From contig NZ_NKJI01000003.1 of assembly GCF_002277815.1 (NCBI RefSeq), positions 124,001 through 188,000 of the forward strand: a stretch of DNA of 64,000 nt, read 5' to 3'. The DNA comes from Pseudomonas sp. ERMR1:02. Its GTDB lineage: Bacteria > Pseudomonadota > Gammaproteobacteria > Pseudomonadales > Pseudomonadaceae. The notes below the pieces were generated by a model, which saw nothing but the letters and a program-made list of their open reading frames with translations, had not been told where the DNA came from and ran no database searches. Position numbers and translations under genes: made by a program. Below, one piece after another: positions 55,473 through 64,000 of the stretch (positions are counted from its first letter, which is position 1; every line of letters starts with the position of its first letter).

Positions 55473-56903
55473 GTGACCTCCATCTTCTGGTACGACTATG
55501 AAACGACGGGTATCAATCCCCGTTGCGATCGCCCACTGCAAATGGCGGGGCTGCGTACTGACTTCGATCTCAATGAAATAGACGAACCGGTCAACCTTTA
55601 TTGCCAGCCCAGTGACGACATCCTGCCGCACCCGGCGGCCTGTGCAATCACTGGTATTACGCCTGGCCGTTTATCCGAATCAGGTCTGAGCGAAGCCGAT
55701 TTCATGACCCGTGTGCATGCTCAACTGGCAACTCCCGGTACCTGCGGCGCGGGTTATAACACCTTGCGTTTCGATGACGAGATGACCCGCTACAGCCTGT
55801 ACCGCAACTTTTTCGACCCTTATGCACGGGAGTGGCAGGGCGGGAACAGCCGCTGGGATCTGATCGATGTGGTGCGTGCCGCGTATGCCTTGCGTCCTGA
55901 CGGAATCATTTGGCCGACGGACGATGAGGGACGGGTGACGCTCAAGCTCGAACGCCTGACTGCCGCCAACGCTATCGATCACGGCAATGCCCACGAGGCG
56001 CTGTCGGACGTTCGCGCCACCATCGCCCTGGCGCGTTTGATCCGGGAAAAGCAGCCGAAGCTGTATGACTGGCTATTTCAATTGCGCAGCAAACAAAAGG
56101 TGCTGGATCAGATTCGCCTGTTGCAACCGATTGTGCATGTGTCCGGGCGTTTTTCCGCGGCGCGCAATTACGTCGGCGTGGTATTGCCTCTGGCATGGCA
56201 CCCACGCAACAAGAACGCATTGATTGTCTGTGACCTGCACCTCGATCCGCAGGGTTTGCTTGATCTGGATGCCGAAACCTTGCGCCAGCGCTTGTACACG
56301 CGCCGCGATGATTTGGCCGAGGGCGAGTTGCCGGTGCCGCTCAAGCTTATTCACATCAATAAATGCCCGGTGGTGGCGCCGTTGTCGGTACTTCGCACGG
56401 AAGATCAGCAGCGTCTCGGGCTTGATATGGCGCTGTATCAGCAGCGCGCACTGCGGCTAAGTGTCGCGCAGAAAGTTTGGCAAGATAAAGTTCTGGGGAT
56501 TTATGCCCGCGAGGATTTTTCCGCCAGCCAGGACCCGGAACAACAGTTATACGACGGTTTTATTGGTGACCGTGACCGGCGGCTATGCGAACAAGTCCGC
56601 ACGGTCGATCCGGCGCAACTGGCGCAAGAGCAATGGCCTTTCGATGATGAACGCTTGCCTGAATTATTGTTTCGATATCGCGCACGTAACTTTCACGAAA
56701 CGTTGAGTTTCGAAGAGCAAGAGCGCTGGCGAATATTCTGTCAGAAACGTTTGTCAGACCCGGAGTGGGGAGCGCCCAATACCCTGGAAAGTTTTGTAGA
56801 GGTCGCAGCCCAATTGAGCCTTACTGCAACATCGTTTCAGCAAGAGGTGCTCAATGAGTGGCAGGAATATGTACAGGGATTACGCAAGCGCTTGAATCTT
56901 TGA
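55473..56903 (+). CDS. sbcB: Exodeoxyribonuclease I
   Basis: A 476-residue 3'-5' single-strand DNA exonuclease of recombination and mismatch repair. The DEDDh site is visible as YDYETTG (residues 7-13), AGYNTLRFDDEMTRY and HGNAHEALSDVRATI. The C-terminal SH3-like and helical domains are complete. The start is GTG, supported by AGGATTAGCCC upstream. Convergent with mvaT. PAO1 has the same order (sbcB, mvaT, purU). Confidence 0.96.
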   Translation: MTSIFWYDYETTGINPRCDRPLQMAGLRTDFDLNEIDEPVNLYCQPSDDILPHPAACAITGITPGRLSESGLSEADFMTRVHAQLATPGTCGAGYNTLRFDDEMTRYSLYRNFFDPYAREWQGGNSRWDLIDVVRAAYALRPDGIIWPTDDEGRVTLKLERLTAANAIDHGNAHEALSDVRATIALARLIREKQPKLYDWLFQLRSKQKVLDQIRLLQPIVHVSGRFSAARNYVGVVLPLAWHPRNKNALIVCDLHLDPQGLLDLDAETLRQRLYTRRDDLAEGELPVPLKLIHINKCPVVAPLSVLRTEDQQRLGLDMALYQQRALRLSVAQKVWQDKVLGIYAREDFSASQDPEQQLYDGFIGDRDRRLCEQVRTVDPAQLAQEQWPFDDERLPELLFRYRARNFHETLSFEEQERWRIFCQKRLSDPEWGAPNTLESFVEVAAQLSLTATSFQQEVLNEWQEYVQGLRKRLNL

Positions 56904-56936
56904 ATTCGAAAATGCCCGGGGGCGAACTCCGGGCAT

Positions 56937-56971
56937 AAAAAAACGCCAGCGTTATACTGGCGTTATTTTTT
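56937..56971. terminator. Bidirectional terminator between sbcB and mvaT
   Basis: Stem AACGCCAG/CTGGCGTT flanked by an A run and a T run. A second hairpin (GCCCGG/CCGGGC) lies just upstream, 12 bases after the sbcB stop. Confidence 0.85.
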
Positions 56972-57015
56972 GTCACGAATCTAACTATGACAAGATTTGC
57001 GACAAGCTTGGCAGC

Positions 57016-57392
57016 TTAGCCCAACAGGGTAGCCCAGCCTTCAACCACATCACCGCCCCACTTGGCTTTCCACTCTTTCAGAGTCTTGTGGTTGCCACCT
57101 TTGGTTTCGATGACTTCGCCGTTGTGCGGGTTTTTGTATTGTTTAACTTTGCGAGCACGCTTGGTGCCGGTAGTTTTACGGCGCCGCCGCGTGGTGCCTT
57201 GGTTTTGGATTCTGGATCCAACAAAGCGATGATGTCACGCAGGGACTTGGAGTATTCGCCCATCAGGGTGCGCAGTTTGCCTTCGAATTCCAGCTCGGTT
57301 TGCAGTTTGTCGTCTTGGGACAGGTTCTTCAAACGGGCTTGCAGCTCTTTGATAGCTTCTTCGGTGGCGCGATATTCGTTGATCAAGGACAT
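57016..57392 (-). CDS. mvaT: H-NS-like global regulator MvaT, frameshifted as sequenced
   Basis: About 125 residues. The N-terminal coiled-coil oligomerisation part is MSLINEYRATEEAIKELQARLKNL, and the C-terminal DNA-binding part after repair reads TTGTKRARKVKQYKNPHNGEVIETKGGNHKTLKEWKAKWGGD. The frame breaks at the T run 57174-57177 (complement AAAA): one A is missing from GTAAAAACTACC. AAGGTAGTAATC precedes the ATG. MvaT silences AT-rich foreign DNA. Loss would be costly, so the break is almost surely an error in the sequence. Confidence 0.9.
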
Positions 57393-57729
57393 GATTACTA
57401 CCTTATGTAGAAAGCAGGATGGCAGGGGACAGTGCGGCAATAATAGTCAGGGTGTTTCATCAAGTAAACATTAAACCGGAGTTTATTTAATTTAATTACG
57501 ATGAATTCGACCCGCATTGGTTGTGCATTTAAATAGTTCGTAGCTGCGTCACAGGTATTCACAATTGATTGCTGCGTAGATGGCAAACAACACTGCCAAG
57601 GCGCGGGCCTGGAGCGCGGACAGAGCCTGCGTCGCGGGCATCAGGCTAGGCGCTGCGTGATCAATACTGCAGTTTTGCTGCGTAATCGCTAGAATGGCGG
57701 CCTTTGCGAAGTTCTGGAGTTTCCCCCTC

Positions 57730-58578
57730 ATGCGCACTTTTCGGCTGGTGATTTCTTGCCCGGACCGCGTCGGCATCGTTGCTAAAGTCAGTAACTTTCT
57801 GGCATCACATAACGGCTGGATCACTGAAGCGAGCCATCACTCAGACAACCTCAGTGGCTGGTTCTTCATGCGTCACGAGATTCGTGCCGACTCGCTGCCG
57901 TTCGGTATCGAAGCCTTGCGCGAAGCGTTTGCGCCGATCGCCGAAGAGTTTTCGATGGACTGGCGCATCACCGATACCGCGCAGAAAAAGCGCGTGGTGC
58001 TGATGGCCAGTCGCGAGTCCCACTGCCTCGCCGACTTGTTGCATCGCTGGCACAGCGATGAACTGGACTGTGAAATCGCCTGCGTGATTTCCAACCATGA
58101 CGACTTGCGCAGCATGGTCGAATGGCATGGCATTCCGTACTACCACGTGCCAGTCAATCCGCAGGACAAGGAACCGGCATTCGCTGAGGTTTCGCGCCTG
58201 GTTAAACAGCACGATGCCGAAGTGGTCGTACTGGCCCGTTACATGCAAATTCTGCCGCCTGAGTTGTGCCGCGAATATGCGCATAAAGTCATCAACATTC
58301 ACCACAGCTTCCTGCCATCCTTCGTCGGCGCCAAGCCGTACCATCAGGCGTCCTTGCGCGGTGTGAAGTTGATCGGTGCGACCTGCCACTATGTGACCGA
58401 AGAGCTGGACGCCGGTCCGATCATCGAGCAGGACGTGGTGCGCGTCAGCCACAGTGACAGCATCGAAGACATGGTGCGTTTCGGTCGTGACGTCGAGAAG
58501 ATGGTGCTGGCCCGCGGTCTGCGTTATCACCTGGAAGACCGGGTACTGGTACACGGCAACAAAACCGTGGTGTTCTGA
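57730..58578 (+). CDS. purU: Formyltetrahydrofolate deformylase
   Basis: A 282-residue enzyme releasing formate from 10-formyl-THF. The N-terminal ACT domain (LVISCPDRVGIVAKVSNFLASHNGWITEASHHSD) and the C-terminal formyltransferase-like domain (INIHHSFLPSFVGAKPYHQA, GATCHYVTEELDAGPIIEQDVVRVSH) hold the expected catalytic His and Asp. Start at MRTFRLVISC. Same neighbour order as PAO1 purU1. Confidence 0.95.
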   Translation: MRTFRLVISCPDRVGIVAKVSNFLASHNGWITEASHHSDNLSGWFFMRHEIRADSLPFGIEALREAFAPIAEEFSMDWRITDTAQKKRVVLMASRESHCLADLLHRWHSDELDCEIACVISNHDDLRSMVEWHGIPYYHVPVNPQDKEPAFAEVSRLVKQHDAEVVVLARYMQILPPELCREYAHKVINIHHSFLPSFVGAKPYHQASLRGVKLIGATCHYVTEELDAGPIIEQDVVRVSHSDSIEDMVRFGRDVEKMVLARGLRYHLEDRVLVHGNKTVVF

Positions 58579-58588
58579 CGACGCCAGT

Positions 58589-58701
58589 GATCTTTCCCAC
58601 GCTCTGCGTGGGAATGCATCCCGTGACGCTCCGCGTCACAGCTTCAACAGCGGACGCAGAGCGTCCATGGCGGCATTCCCACGCAGAGCGTGGGAACGAT
58701 C
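58589..58701. repeat. Long palindromic intergenic repeat (TTCCCACGC type), second full copy
   Basis: The outer arms GATCTTTCCCACGCTCTGCG and the complementary right arm end at 58701. The inner part has paired GTGACGCTCCGCGTCAC and GGACGCAGAGCGTCC. It is of the same family as 22923-23035, 35 kb away. Confidence 0.82.
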
Positions 58702-58729
58702 TGTATCTCGGTAAAGAGAGGAAGTCAGC

Positions 58730-58912
58730 ATGGCCGATCCACTCGAAAAAGCCACCTCCAGGGCGCCTGCCTCGTTGGGCGAGGGCTGCTTGAGCCGATA
58801 CGACCCCGATGACATGAGCCCGGAAGATGGCACCGAGTTTCCGGGGGCCGCTGAGCTGTGGGAGAAATTGCAGGACCAGTCCGACGATAAGTCCGAAGAC
58901 CCCAACCTGTAG
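58730..58912 (+). CDS. Small acidic protein
   Basis: A 60-residue protein: MADPLEKATSRAPASLGEG..., rich in D/E, ending DQSDDKSEDPNL. A strong AAAGAGAGGAAGTCAGC ribosome site precedes the ATG. Its stop codon TAG is part of the REP sequence TGTAGGAGC that follows, so the repeat supplies the stop. No function recognised. Confidence 0.6.
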   Translation: MADPLEKATSRAPASLGEGCLSRYDPDDMSPEDGTEFPGAAELWEKLQDQSDDKSEDPNL

Positions 58913-58934
58913 GAGCCGGCCTGCTGGCGATAGG
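58908..58934. repeat. Single REP unit overlapping the stop of the small gene
   Basis: TGTAGGAGCCGGCCTGCTGG followed by CGATAGG. The TAG inside it ends the small upstream gene. Confidence 0.7.
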
Positions 58935-58962
58935 CCCCCGAGGCCTGCATTGGTCTTCAGAC

Positions 58963-58994
58963 CGCCTTGGCTTGGGCGAGTCCATCCAATTACA
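58963..58994. repeat. Solo 32-bp copy of the IS1111-element left end
   Basis: It is identical over 32 bases to 42051-42082 and to the complement of 9334-9365, with GGGCGAGTCCAT at 58974-58985. A REP unit lies 28 bases to its left and the UPF0104 gene stop 12 bases to its right. Confidence 0.75.
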
Positions 58995-59006
58995 GATTTA
59001 TGAGGG

Positions 59007-60001
59007 TCAGGCTTGCTTGAGCTTCATCAGCTTCTTGAGCAGCGGGCGGCCAAGCATCAATAGAAACACCGGCCCGCCAACCAGCAGATAGAAGTAATAA
59101 GTCACCGCCCGCCAGATCAGGATCGCCGCTGCCGCCGTGGATTTTCCCACCATGGGCGCCAACAGCGCCGCCGACGTCAGTTCTGCCGCCCCGGCTCCAC
59201 CCGGTAACAGGCTGAACTGTCCTGCACTCAGTGAAAGCATCTGGATCAGAAAGCACCAGGCCCACTGCAAATCCGCGCCAAGCCCGCGCAGCGCCAGATA
59301 GAGCACGCTGTAACGCAAGATCCAATGCAGGCAGGTCAAGGCAAACACTGTGATCAATGTCTGAAAGGGCAGCTTTAGCGTTTCGGTAAACGCCGCCAGA
59401 AAATGCAGGAGTTTTCGTGCCCAGCGCATGCGAGTGGTGGATTGAACGTTGAGGCGAACGAGTAATCGACCACTGAGCCGGATCAGCAAACGGTGGAAGC
59501 GAGCCACCACCACGCAACAGACCAGGCCTGCGAACATCGAGATCGCACTGACGATCAGTAGCCACTCCATGCGCTGGCTGAGATGCTGGAACAGCGCATA
59601 AATAAGAATCGCACTCAACGCGCAGAGGAAAAACAACAGATCGCTCAACTGATCCATGGCGAACACGGCACTCCCCTGGCCGGGCGCACGCCGTTGCGCG
59701 CCAGCAAAGCCATGATGGTCAGTGGTCCGCCGCTGCCGCCAGGGGTGGCGCAGTAGGCAAATTCGGCGGCCATCACCACGCCAAGGCTTTTGGCCGGACT
59801 TACCTGGTCGCGCTGATCTCCCAGCAACAGGCGCAGGCGCAGGGTGTTCACCACCCAGCACAGCAGGATCATGCCGAACATGACCAGCAGCCAACTCAGT
59901 GGAAAACTGTTCAGCCGCAACCAGGTTTCGCTGCCGCCCAATAGCCAGGGAATCAGCACCGCGGCGAGCAGGCCGATCAGCAGAAGAATCCCGCGGCTCA
60001 T
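59007..60001 (-). CDS. Lysylphosphatidylglycerol synthase TM-like (UPF0104) membrane protein, frameshifted as sequenced
   Basis: About 331 residues with eight or so helices. The N-terminal half shows LLGDQRDQVSPAKSLGVVMAAEFAYCATPGGSGGP, the hallmark of the UPF0104/AglD group. The C-terminal half shows SLSAGQFSLLPGGAGAAELTSAALL. The frame breaks near 59680: one G is missing from CCCGGGCCAGGGG, which restores RPGQGSAVFAMDQL. It is the last of three coupled genes (ATGA overlap with the deacetylase-like gene). The family includes flippase-like proteins; substrate unknown. Confidence 0.82.
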
Positions 60002-60773
60002 GCGGCGCGACCCATGCGGTCGTTTTGCAGTGCCAGCCAGCGCGACTTGGTCATCGGCACGCGCCCCTCGGCGAGTAGACGCTTGAGGGTTTGCAGCCAG
60101 TAGGTGCGCGAGAACTCATGTCGCATATCCACCGGGTGCAGACCGAGGCGAATGACCGGCGCTTGCCGCCAGCGTTGTTCGCGTTGATCGCTGACAAGCT
60201 TCGACAAGCCACGGCGCCAGGCACTGCGCGCACTCCAGACCAGTCCGGGGCATCGACCGGCGTGAAGGTCGGCAGACGATAGAGGTGTTGCGCATCGCTG
60301 GTGTAAGTCAGGGGAAGTTGGCGTAAGGCCTGCCGCGTGCCTTCGCTCATCAGCCAGGCCGGAGCGACAAAGCCCTGCAGTGGCCAGTAATAACGGTGGA
60401 ACATTTCAATTCCGGCATGCAGTCGGGCAAGGGCGGCCTCTTCGGACAAGTTGTAAAACTCACCTTCGTGGGTGTAAATCCGGCGCATGAACCAGTCTCG
60501 GGGATTACTCGCCATCGGCCCGTCATCGCAATGAAAATAGCCGTGCAGCGCCAATTCATCGCCCCTGTCGAGGCGTTCGTCAAGCTCTCGGCGAAATTGC
60601 GGATCGGCTTGCAGGTCGTTCTGCTTGTGGAAGTCTGGCACCACCAGCCAGGTCATTGGTATATCGCCGATAGCGTCGACGGCTTCGACAAAAGGCTGGT
60701 AATCGGCCCACGTTGGCGGCGCGACATCGTGCAGCACTACTAAGAGGCTGGGCGCAAACATGGGCTCAACCAT
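59998..60773 (-). CDS. DUF2334 polysaccharide-deacetylase-like protein, frameshifted as sequenced
   Basis: About 258 residues. The N-terminal metal site LLVVLHDVAPPTW, then ELALHGYFHCDD (H, H and D) and WLMSEGTRQALRQL fit the DUF2334/NodB-like deacetylase fold. The C-terminal part continues in another frame (WRRGLSKLVSDQREQRWRQAPVIRLGLHPVDM...). The frame is lost near 60238, in TGGTCTGGAGTGCGC, and one extra base repairs it. The start overlaps the glycosyltransferase stop by eight bases. It probably removes acetyl groups from a glycan or glycolipid. Confidence 0.78.
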
Positions 60774-61877
60774 TGGCCACCCGCGGGTAATGGCTGCCGA
60801 GCACGGCGTGATAGTGGCCTAGCAAGCTGTTGACCACTGTGTCCCAGGCGTAATGCTGCTCGACATGGCGTCGCGCTCGCTGGCCGAGGACTGCACTGCC
60901 CTGGCTGAATAGCTCGCGCACTGCGTTGGCCATGGCCAACGGAGCGTTCGGCGTACACAACAGGCCACATTGATCGGTAATGATTTCCTCGAAGGCGCCG
61001 GCTGCCACGGCCACCACCGGGATGCCGCAGGCCATGGCTTCGAGGATCACCAGACCAAATGTTTCCTGGTCGCCGGCATGCAGCAATGCATCGGCACTGG
61101 CCAGCAGCCGGGCGACTTGCGCGGCAGGGCAGAATTCATCGATGACGGTGACATTGTCCGGGACAGTGGTCGGCATGGAAGAACCGACCAGCAGCAAGTG
61201 ATAGCGTCCGCCCAGGCGTCTCATGCAGTCGAGCAGGACCGGCAGGTTTTTTCTTTGGAACCGCGCCCGGCGAAAATCAGCAGATGAGTGTTTTCGTCCA
61301 CACCCAGTTCGGCCCGCAGGCCAGTATCGCGCGCATCGGGGTGAAACGTTTGTAAGTCGACACCCAGAGGTTGCACGAAAACGTTCTTCACCCCCAGACC
61401 GGTCAGTTTGTCAGCCATGATCCGACTCGGTGCCAGCACCCGGTCAAAGTTTCCATAGAGTTTGCTGACATAAGCCTCGACATTGGGGGTCACCCAGTTG
61501 CCCATGCGGTTGCTGATCAGCAGCGGCAGGTCCGAGTGATAAAAACCAATCACCGGCACATCCAGTTGCCGGCGCGCATCCAAAGCTGCCCAAGCGGTGA
61601 GGTACGGGTCGCCGACTTCGATCAGGTCGGGTTGTAAATCGTGGAGGACATTGCGCCAGGGCGCGAGACGCAAAGGGAAACGATAACCTTTGCCGAAGGG
61701 CAGGGCGGGAGCCGGAACGGTGTAGATACCATCCTGTTCACTGAAAAAAGCCCCGGGGATCAGCAAGCTGTGGCGAATTTTTGGCCTTGTGCACAGGCGA
61801 TGATGTTTGGCATCCAGATAAGTGCGCACGCCACCGCTGGCAGGGGCGTAGAACATGGTTATGTCAGCGATATGCAC
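60766..61877 (-). CDS. Glycosyltransferase, GT4 family, frameshifted as sequenced
   Basis: About 371 residues. N-terminal VHIADITMFYAPASGGVRTYLDAKH, middle GFYHSDLPLL and LAPSRIMADKL, then NVTVIDEFCPAAQVARLLASADALLHAGDQETFGLVILEAMACGIPVVAV, the GT4 donor site. The frame breaks in the T6 run 61247-61252 (complement A6): one more A gives SKEKNLPVLLDCM. I chose the GTG of VHIADIT because GGAGGG lies nine bases upstream; an ATG three codons earlier abuts the ribosome site. First gene of a coupled three-gene operon. Similar proteins act in glycolipid synthesis. Confidence 0.83.
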
Positions 61878-61886
61878 GATGAACAT

Positions 61887-62076
61887 CCCTCCGGTCCGTT
61901 GTTCTCCTTGGTTGACCTTAATGAAGAATAGATGTTCGGTTGGGGTTTTGTGGGTGGGGTGTCAGTGAGTTGTGCGGTGTCCGGGATGCCGTCTTCGCTG
62001 GCGAGCCGGCTCCTACAGGGTTCACGCATTCTCCTGTAGGAGCCGGCTTGCTGGCGAAGAGGCCTTCAGCAGCTCA
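61887..62076. repeat. Intergenic region with a REP pair (units at 61991-62018 and 62034-62064)
   Basis: TTCGCTGGCGAGCCGGCTCC and TGTAGGAGCCGGCTTGCTGG in inverse orientation, between the glycosyltransferase operon and the chemoreceptor. No gene seen. Confidence 0.8.
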
Positions 62077-63966
62077 TTAAATGCGGAAACTGCCTACCAA
62101 TTGCTTCAACCGCGCCGCCTGCTGCTCCAGGTCTGCACATGCACGCAATGTCGATTGCAGGTTTTCCACCCCTTCCTGGTTCAACGTATTGATTTCGGTA
62201 ATGTCGACGTTGATCGATTCCACCACAGCCGTCTGTTCCTCGGTCGCCGTGGCCACCGACTGGTTCATGCCGTCGATTTCACCGATGCGCTGCGTCACGC
62301 TGTTCAGACGCTCGCCGGCCAGATTGGCGATTTCCACACTGTCCTGACTGTGACGCTGGCTGTCGCTCATGGTGCTGACGGACTCGCGGGCGCCGACCTG
62401 CAGCTCCTCGATCATGGTCTGCACCTGCTGCGCCGACTCCTGGGTGCGGTGCGCCAGGTTGCGTACTTCATCGGCCACCACCGCAAACCCGCGTCCGGCT
62501 TCACCCGCCCGCGCCGCTTCAATGGCGGCGTTGAGCGCCAGCAGGTTGGTTTGTTGGGAAATGCTGGTGATCACTTCGAGAATCTGCCCGATGTTCACGG
62601 TTTTACTGTTGAGCGATTCGATATTGCTGCTGGAAGCGCTGAGCATGTTCGATAGCTGATTCATGGCGGCAATGCTGCGATCCACCACTTGCTGGCCATC
62701 TTCAGCAAGGCTTCGGGCATCGCTGGCCTGATTCGAAGCTTGCGCGGCATTGCGGGCGATCTCCTGGGCGGCAGCCCCGAGCTGATTGATCGCCGCCGCC
62801 ACGCTGCTGGTGCGCGAGGCCTGTTGGTCAGAGTTGAACATCGATGAGTTCGAGGCCGCCACCACACGCAACGCCACCTCGTTGACTTGCCCGGTGGCCG
62901 AGGACACTTCGCGGATCGAACCGTGGATACGATCGACAAAACGGTTGAATGCAGTGCCGAGGATGCCGAACTCATCGTTGTTCACGATGGTCAGGCGTTT
63001 GGTCAGGTCGCCTTCGCCGTCGGCGATATCGGCCATTGCGCGGGTCATGACATTAAGCGGCTGGATCAGGAGGCGGATCAGCATGCCCAGCAGGGCGATG
63101 ATGATGGCGACGGCAATGATGGTCGCAATGACTGCCGAGGTGCGGAAATCGCTGAGCTTGGCGAAGGCCTTGTCTTTATCCACTGACAGACCGATGTACC
63201 AGTTGACTGACGAAAGCCCTTTGATAGGGGTGAAGGTCATGATGCGGGTTTTACCGCCGACCTGAATTTCGCTCAGTTCACTGCTGATTGCGGGCGTGTC
63301 CTGAGGGTAAACATCCTTCAGTGTTTTCATCGCCAGTGCTTTGTCGGGGTGCACCAGGATCTTGCCGTCGGAGCTGATCAGGAAGGCATAGCCCATCCCG
63401 TCGAAGTCCAGCGCTTTGAGGCTGTCGGCGATCACCTGCAAACTCAGGTCGCCACCGACCACGCCAATGTTTTGTCCATCCTTAATGACGCTGTCGACAA
63501 TGGAGATTACCAGCTGGCCGGAAGCCAGATCGATATAGGGTTCAGTCAGTGCCGAACCGCTGGTGCTTTGGGCGCTCTTGTACCAGGGACGGGCACGAGG
63601 GTCATAGCCATCGGGCATTTTGCTGTCCGGGCGGATGATGAAAGAACCATCCTTGTTGCCCAGGTAGGCGCCCATGAAGGTCGACGTCACGGCTTTTTGC
63701 ACCAGCAGTTTGGCGACGTTATCAGCGTCCGGGTTCAGTGCAACGGTTTGCGAGAGGTTTTCCACCAGCAAGCTGCGTCCGGCGAGCCAGGTCTGGATGT
63801 TGTTGGCAGTGACTCTGCCCATTTCCTGCAGATAATTGTCCAGGTCCTTGCGAATGGCATTGCGCTGCAAATAATCGTTGTACAGCGTGAACGAGGCAAA
63901 GGCAGCAATGACAATGAGAGCGGCGGCAAGCAGGATTTTATGGCTGAAGCGTAGATTTTTGTTCAT
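62077..63966 (-). CDS. Methyl-accepting chemotaxis protein, PctA/PctB-like amino-acid receptor
   Basis: A 629-residue chemoreceptor: an N-terminal helix ([19 protein letters not shown]), a periplasmic double-CACHE domain, a second helix ([22 protein letters not shown]), HAMP, and the signalling hairpin tip ([39 protein letters not shown]). The ligand region reads [23 protein letters not shown] and GGDLSLQ, matching the R-x-W-Y...D amino-acid motif of PctA-type CACHE sensors. The start [10 protein letters not shown] is family-like. In PAO1 pctA/pctB (PA4309-PA4310) lie near purU1. Ligand range cannot be fixed from sequence. Confidence 0.93.
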   Translation of the reverse strand: MNKNLRFSHKILLAAALIVIAAFASFTLYNDYLQRNAIRKDLDNYLQEMGRVTANNIQTWLAGRSLLVENLSQTVALNPDADNVAKLLVQKAVTSTFMGAYLGNKDGSFIIRPDSKMPDGYDPRARPWYKSAQSTSGSALTEPYIDLASGQLVISIVDSVIKDGQNIGVVGGDLSLQVIADSLKALDFDGMGYAFLISSDGKILVHPDKALAMKTLKDVYPQDTPAISSELSEIQVGGKTRIMTFTPIKGLSSVNWYIGLSVDKDKAFAKLSDFRTSAVIATIIAVAIIIALLGMLIRLLIQPLNVMTRAMADIADGEGDLTKRLTIVNNDEFGILGTAFNRFVDRIHGSIREVSSATGQVNEVALRVVAASNSSMFNSDQQASRTSSVAAAINQLGAAAQEIARNAAQASNQASDARSLAEDGQQVVDRSIAAMNQLSNMLSASSSNIESLNSKTVNIGQILEVITSISQQTNLLALNAAIEAARAGEAGRGFAVVADEVRNLAHRTQESAQQVQTMIEELQVGARESVSTMSDSQRHSQDSVEIANLAGERLNSVTQRIGEIDGMNQSVATATEEQTAVVESINVDITEINTLNQEGVENLQSTLRACADLEQQAARLKQLVGSFRI

Positions 63967-64000
63967 GGCTTGGAGTTCCGCTAAGGTCTTAATGCCCATC

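Noticed and set aside
57016..57392. Truncated alternative MvaT with a different C-terminus as a real variant
   Set aside because: The shifted frame loses the DNA-binding domain, while the correct domain is intact one base away after an A run; a base-call deletion explains it better.

Overview
The window is a chromosomal segment of a Pseudomonas, most likely from the P. fluorescens group. The evidence is the GC-rich coding, the dense REP palindromes built on TGTAGGAGC...GCGAA, and stretches that follow the P. aeruginosa PAO1 gene order as I remember it: an RND adaptor, the imelysin cluster, bifA, sodB, argO and argP; then fumarase, sadC, a ferredoxin reductase and pykA; then sbcB, mvaT, purU and a PctA-type receptor. 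No tRNA, rRNA, CRISPR array, prophage or recognisable defence island is visible.

Layout. 1-6.3 kb: the start of an efflux adaptor gene, then an iron-linked imelysin cluster (imelysin, di-haem oxidoreductase, second imelysin, DUF1513 protein) headed by a Fur-like palindrome. 6.5-11.7 kb: the c-di-GMP phosphodiesterase bifA, a dispersed repeat, an IS1111-type (IS110 family) element with a possible bridge RNA, and sodB. 11.8-19.9 kb: argO, an ACT-domain gene and divergent argP, an epimerase, a coiled-coil membrane protein, an MFS exporter and the pobA/pobR pair. 20-23.9 kb: two LysR regulators, an unusual metallo-beta-lactamase-fold protein and an NAD(P)-binding protein. 24-32.6 kb: a catabolic cluster (ThDP decarboxylase, aldehyde dehydrogenase, polyamine-type ABC transporter) with regulators on both sides. 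33-35.2 kb: small enzymes and a membrane protein with a four-fold internal repeat. 35.3-40 kb: an alpha-ketoglutarate-type permease with a sigma-54 promoter, next to a DctB/DctD-like two-component system (MifSR-like). 40.3-47.2 kb: class I fumarase, the diguanylate cyclase sadC, a ferredoxin reductase, an inserted delta-60 repeat protein and pykA. 47.5-55.3 kb: a lipoprotein, a PilZ protein and the six-gene MoxR/DUF58/DUF4350/DUF4129/SpoIIM/RDD operon. 55.5-64 kb: sbcB, mvaT, purU, a small gene, a three-gene glycosyltransferase/deacetylase/flippase-like operon and an amino-acid chemoreceptor.

A striking property of this sequence is that eleven otherwise good genes, including the core regulator mvaT, are broken by twelve frameshifts. 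Each is repaired by adding one base, many of them in short homopolymers. I read these mainly as consensus errors of the assembly. The affected genes are given as single features with the break position noted.

The most interesting leads are: the IS1111 element and its putative bridge RNA, with two isolated 32-bp copies of its left end beside REP sequences elsewhere in the window; the sigma-54 promoter with two helically phased palindromes upstream of the kgtP-like gene; the Fur-like palindrome of the imelysin cluster; and two little-studied conserved envelope operons. I did not find a convincing wholly new system.
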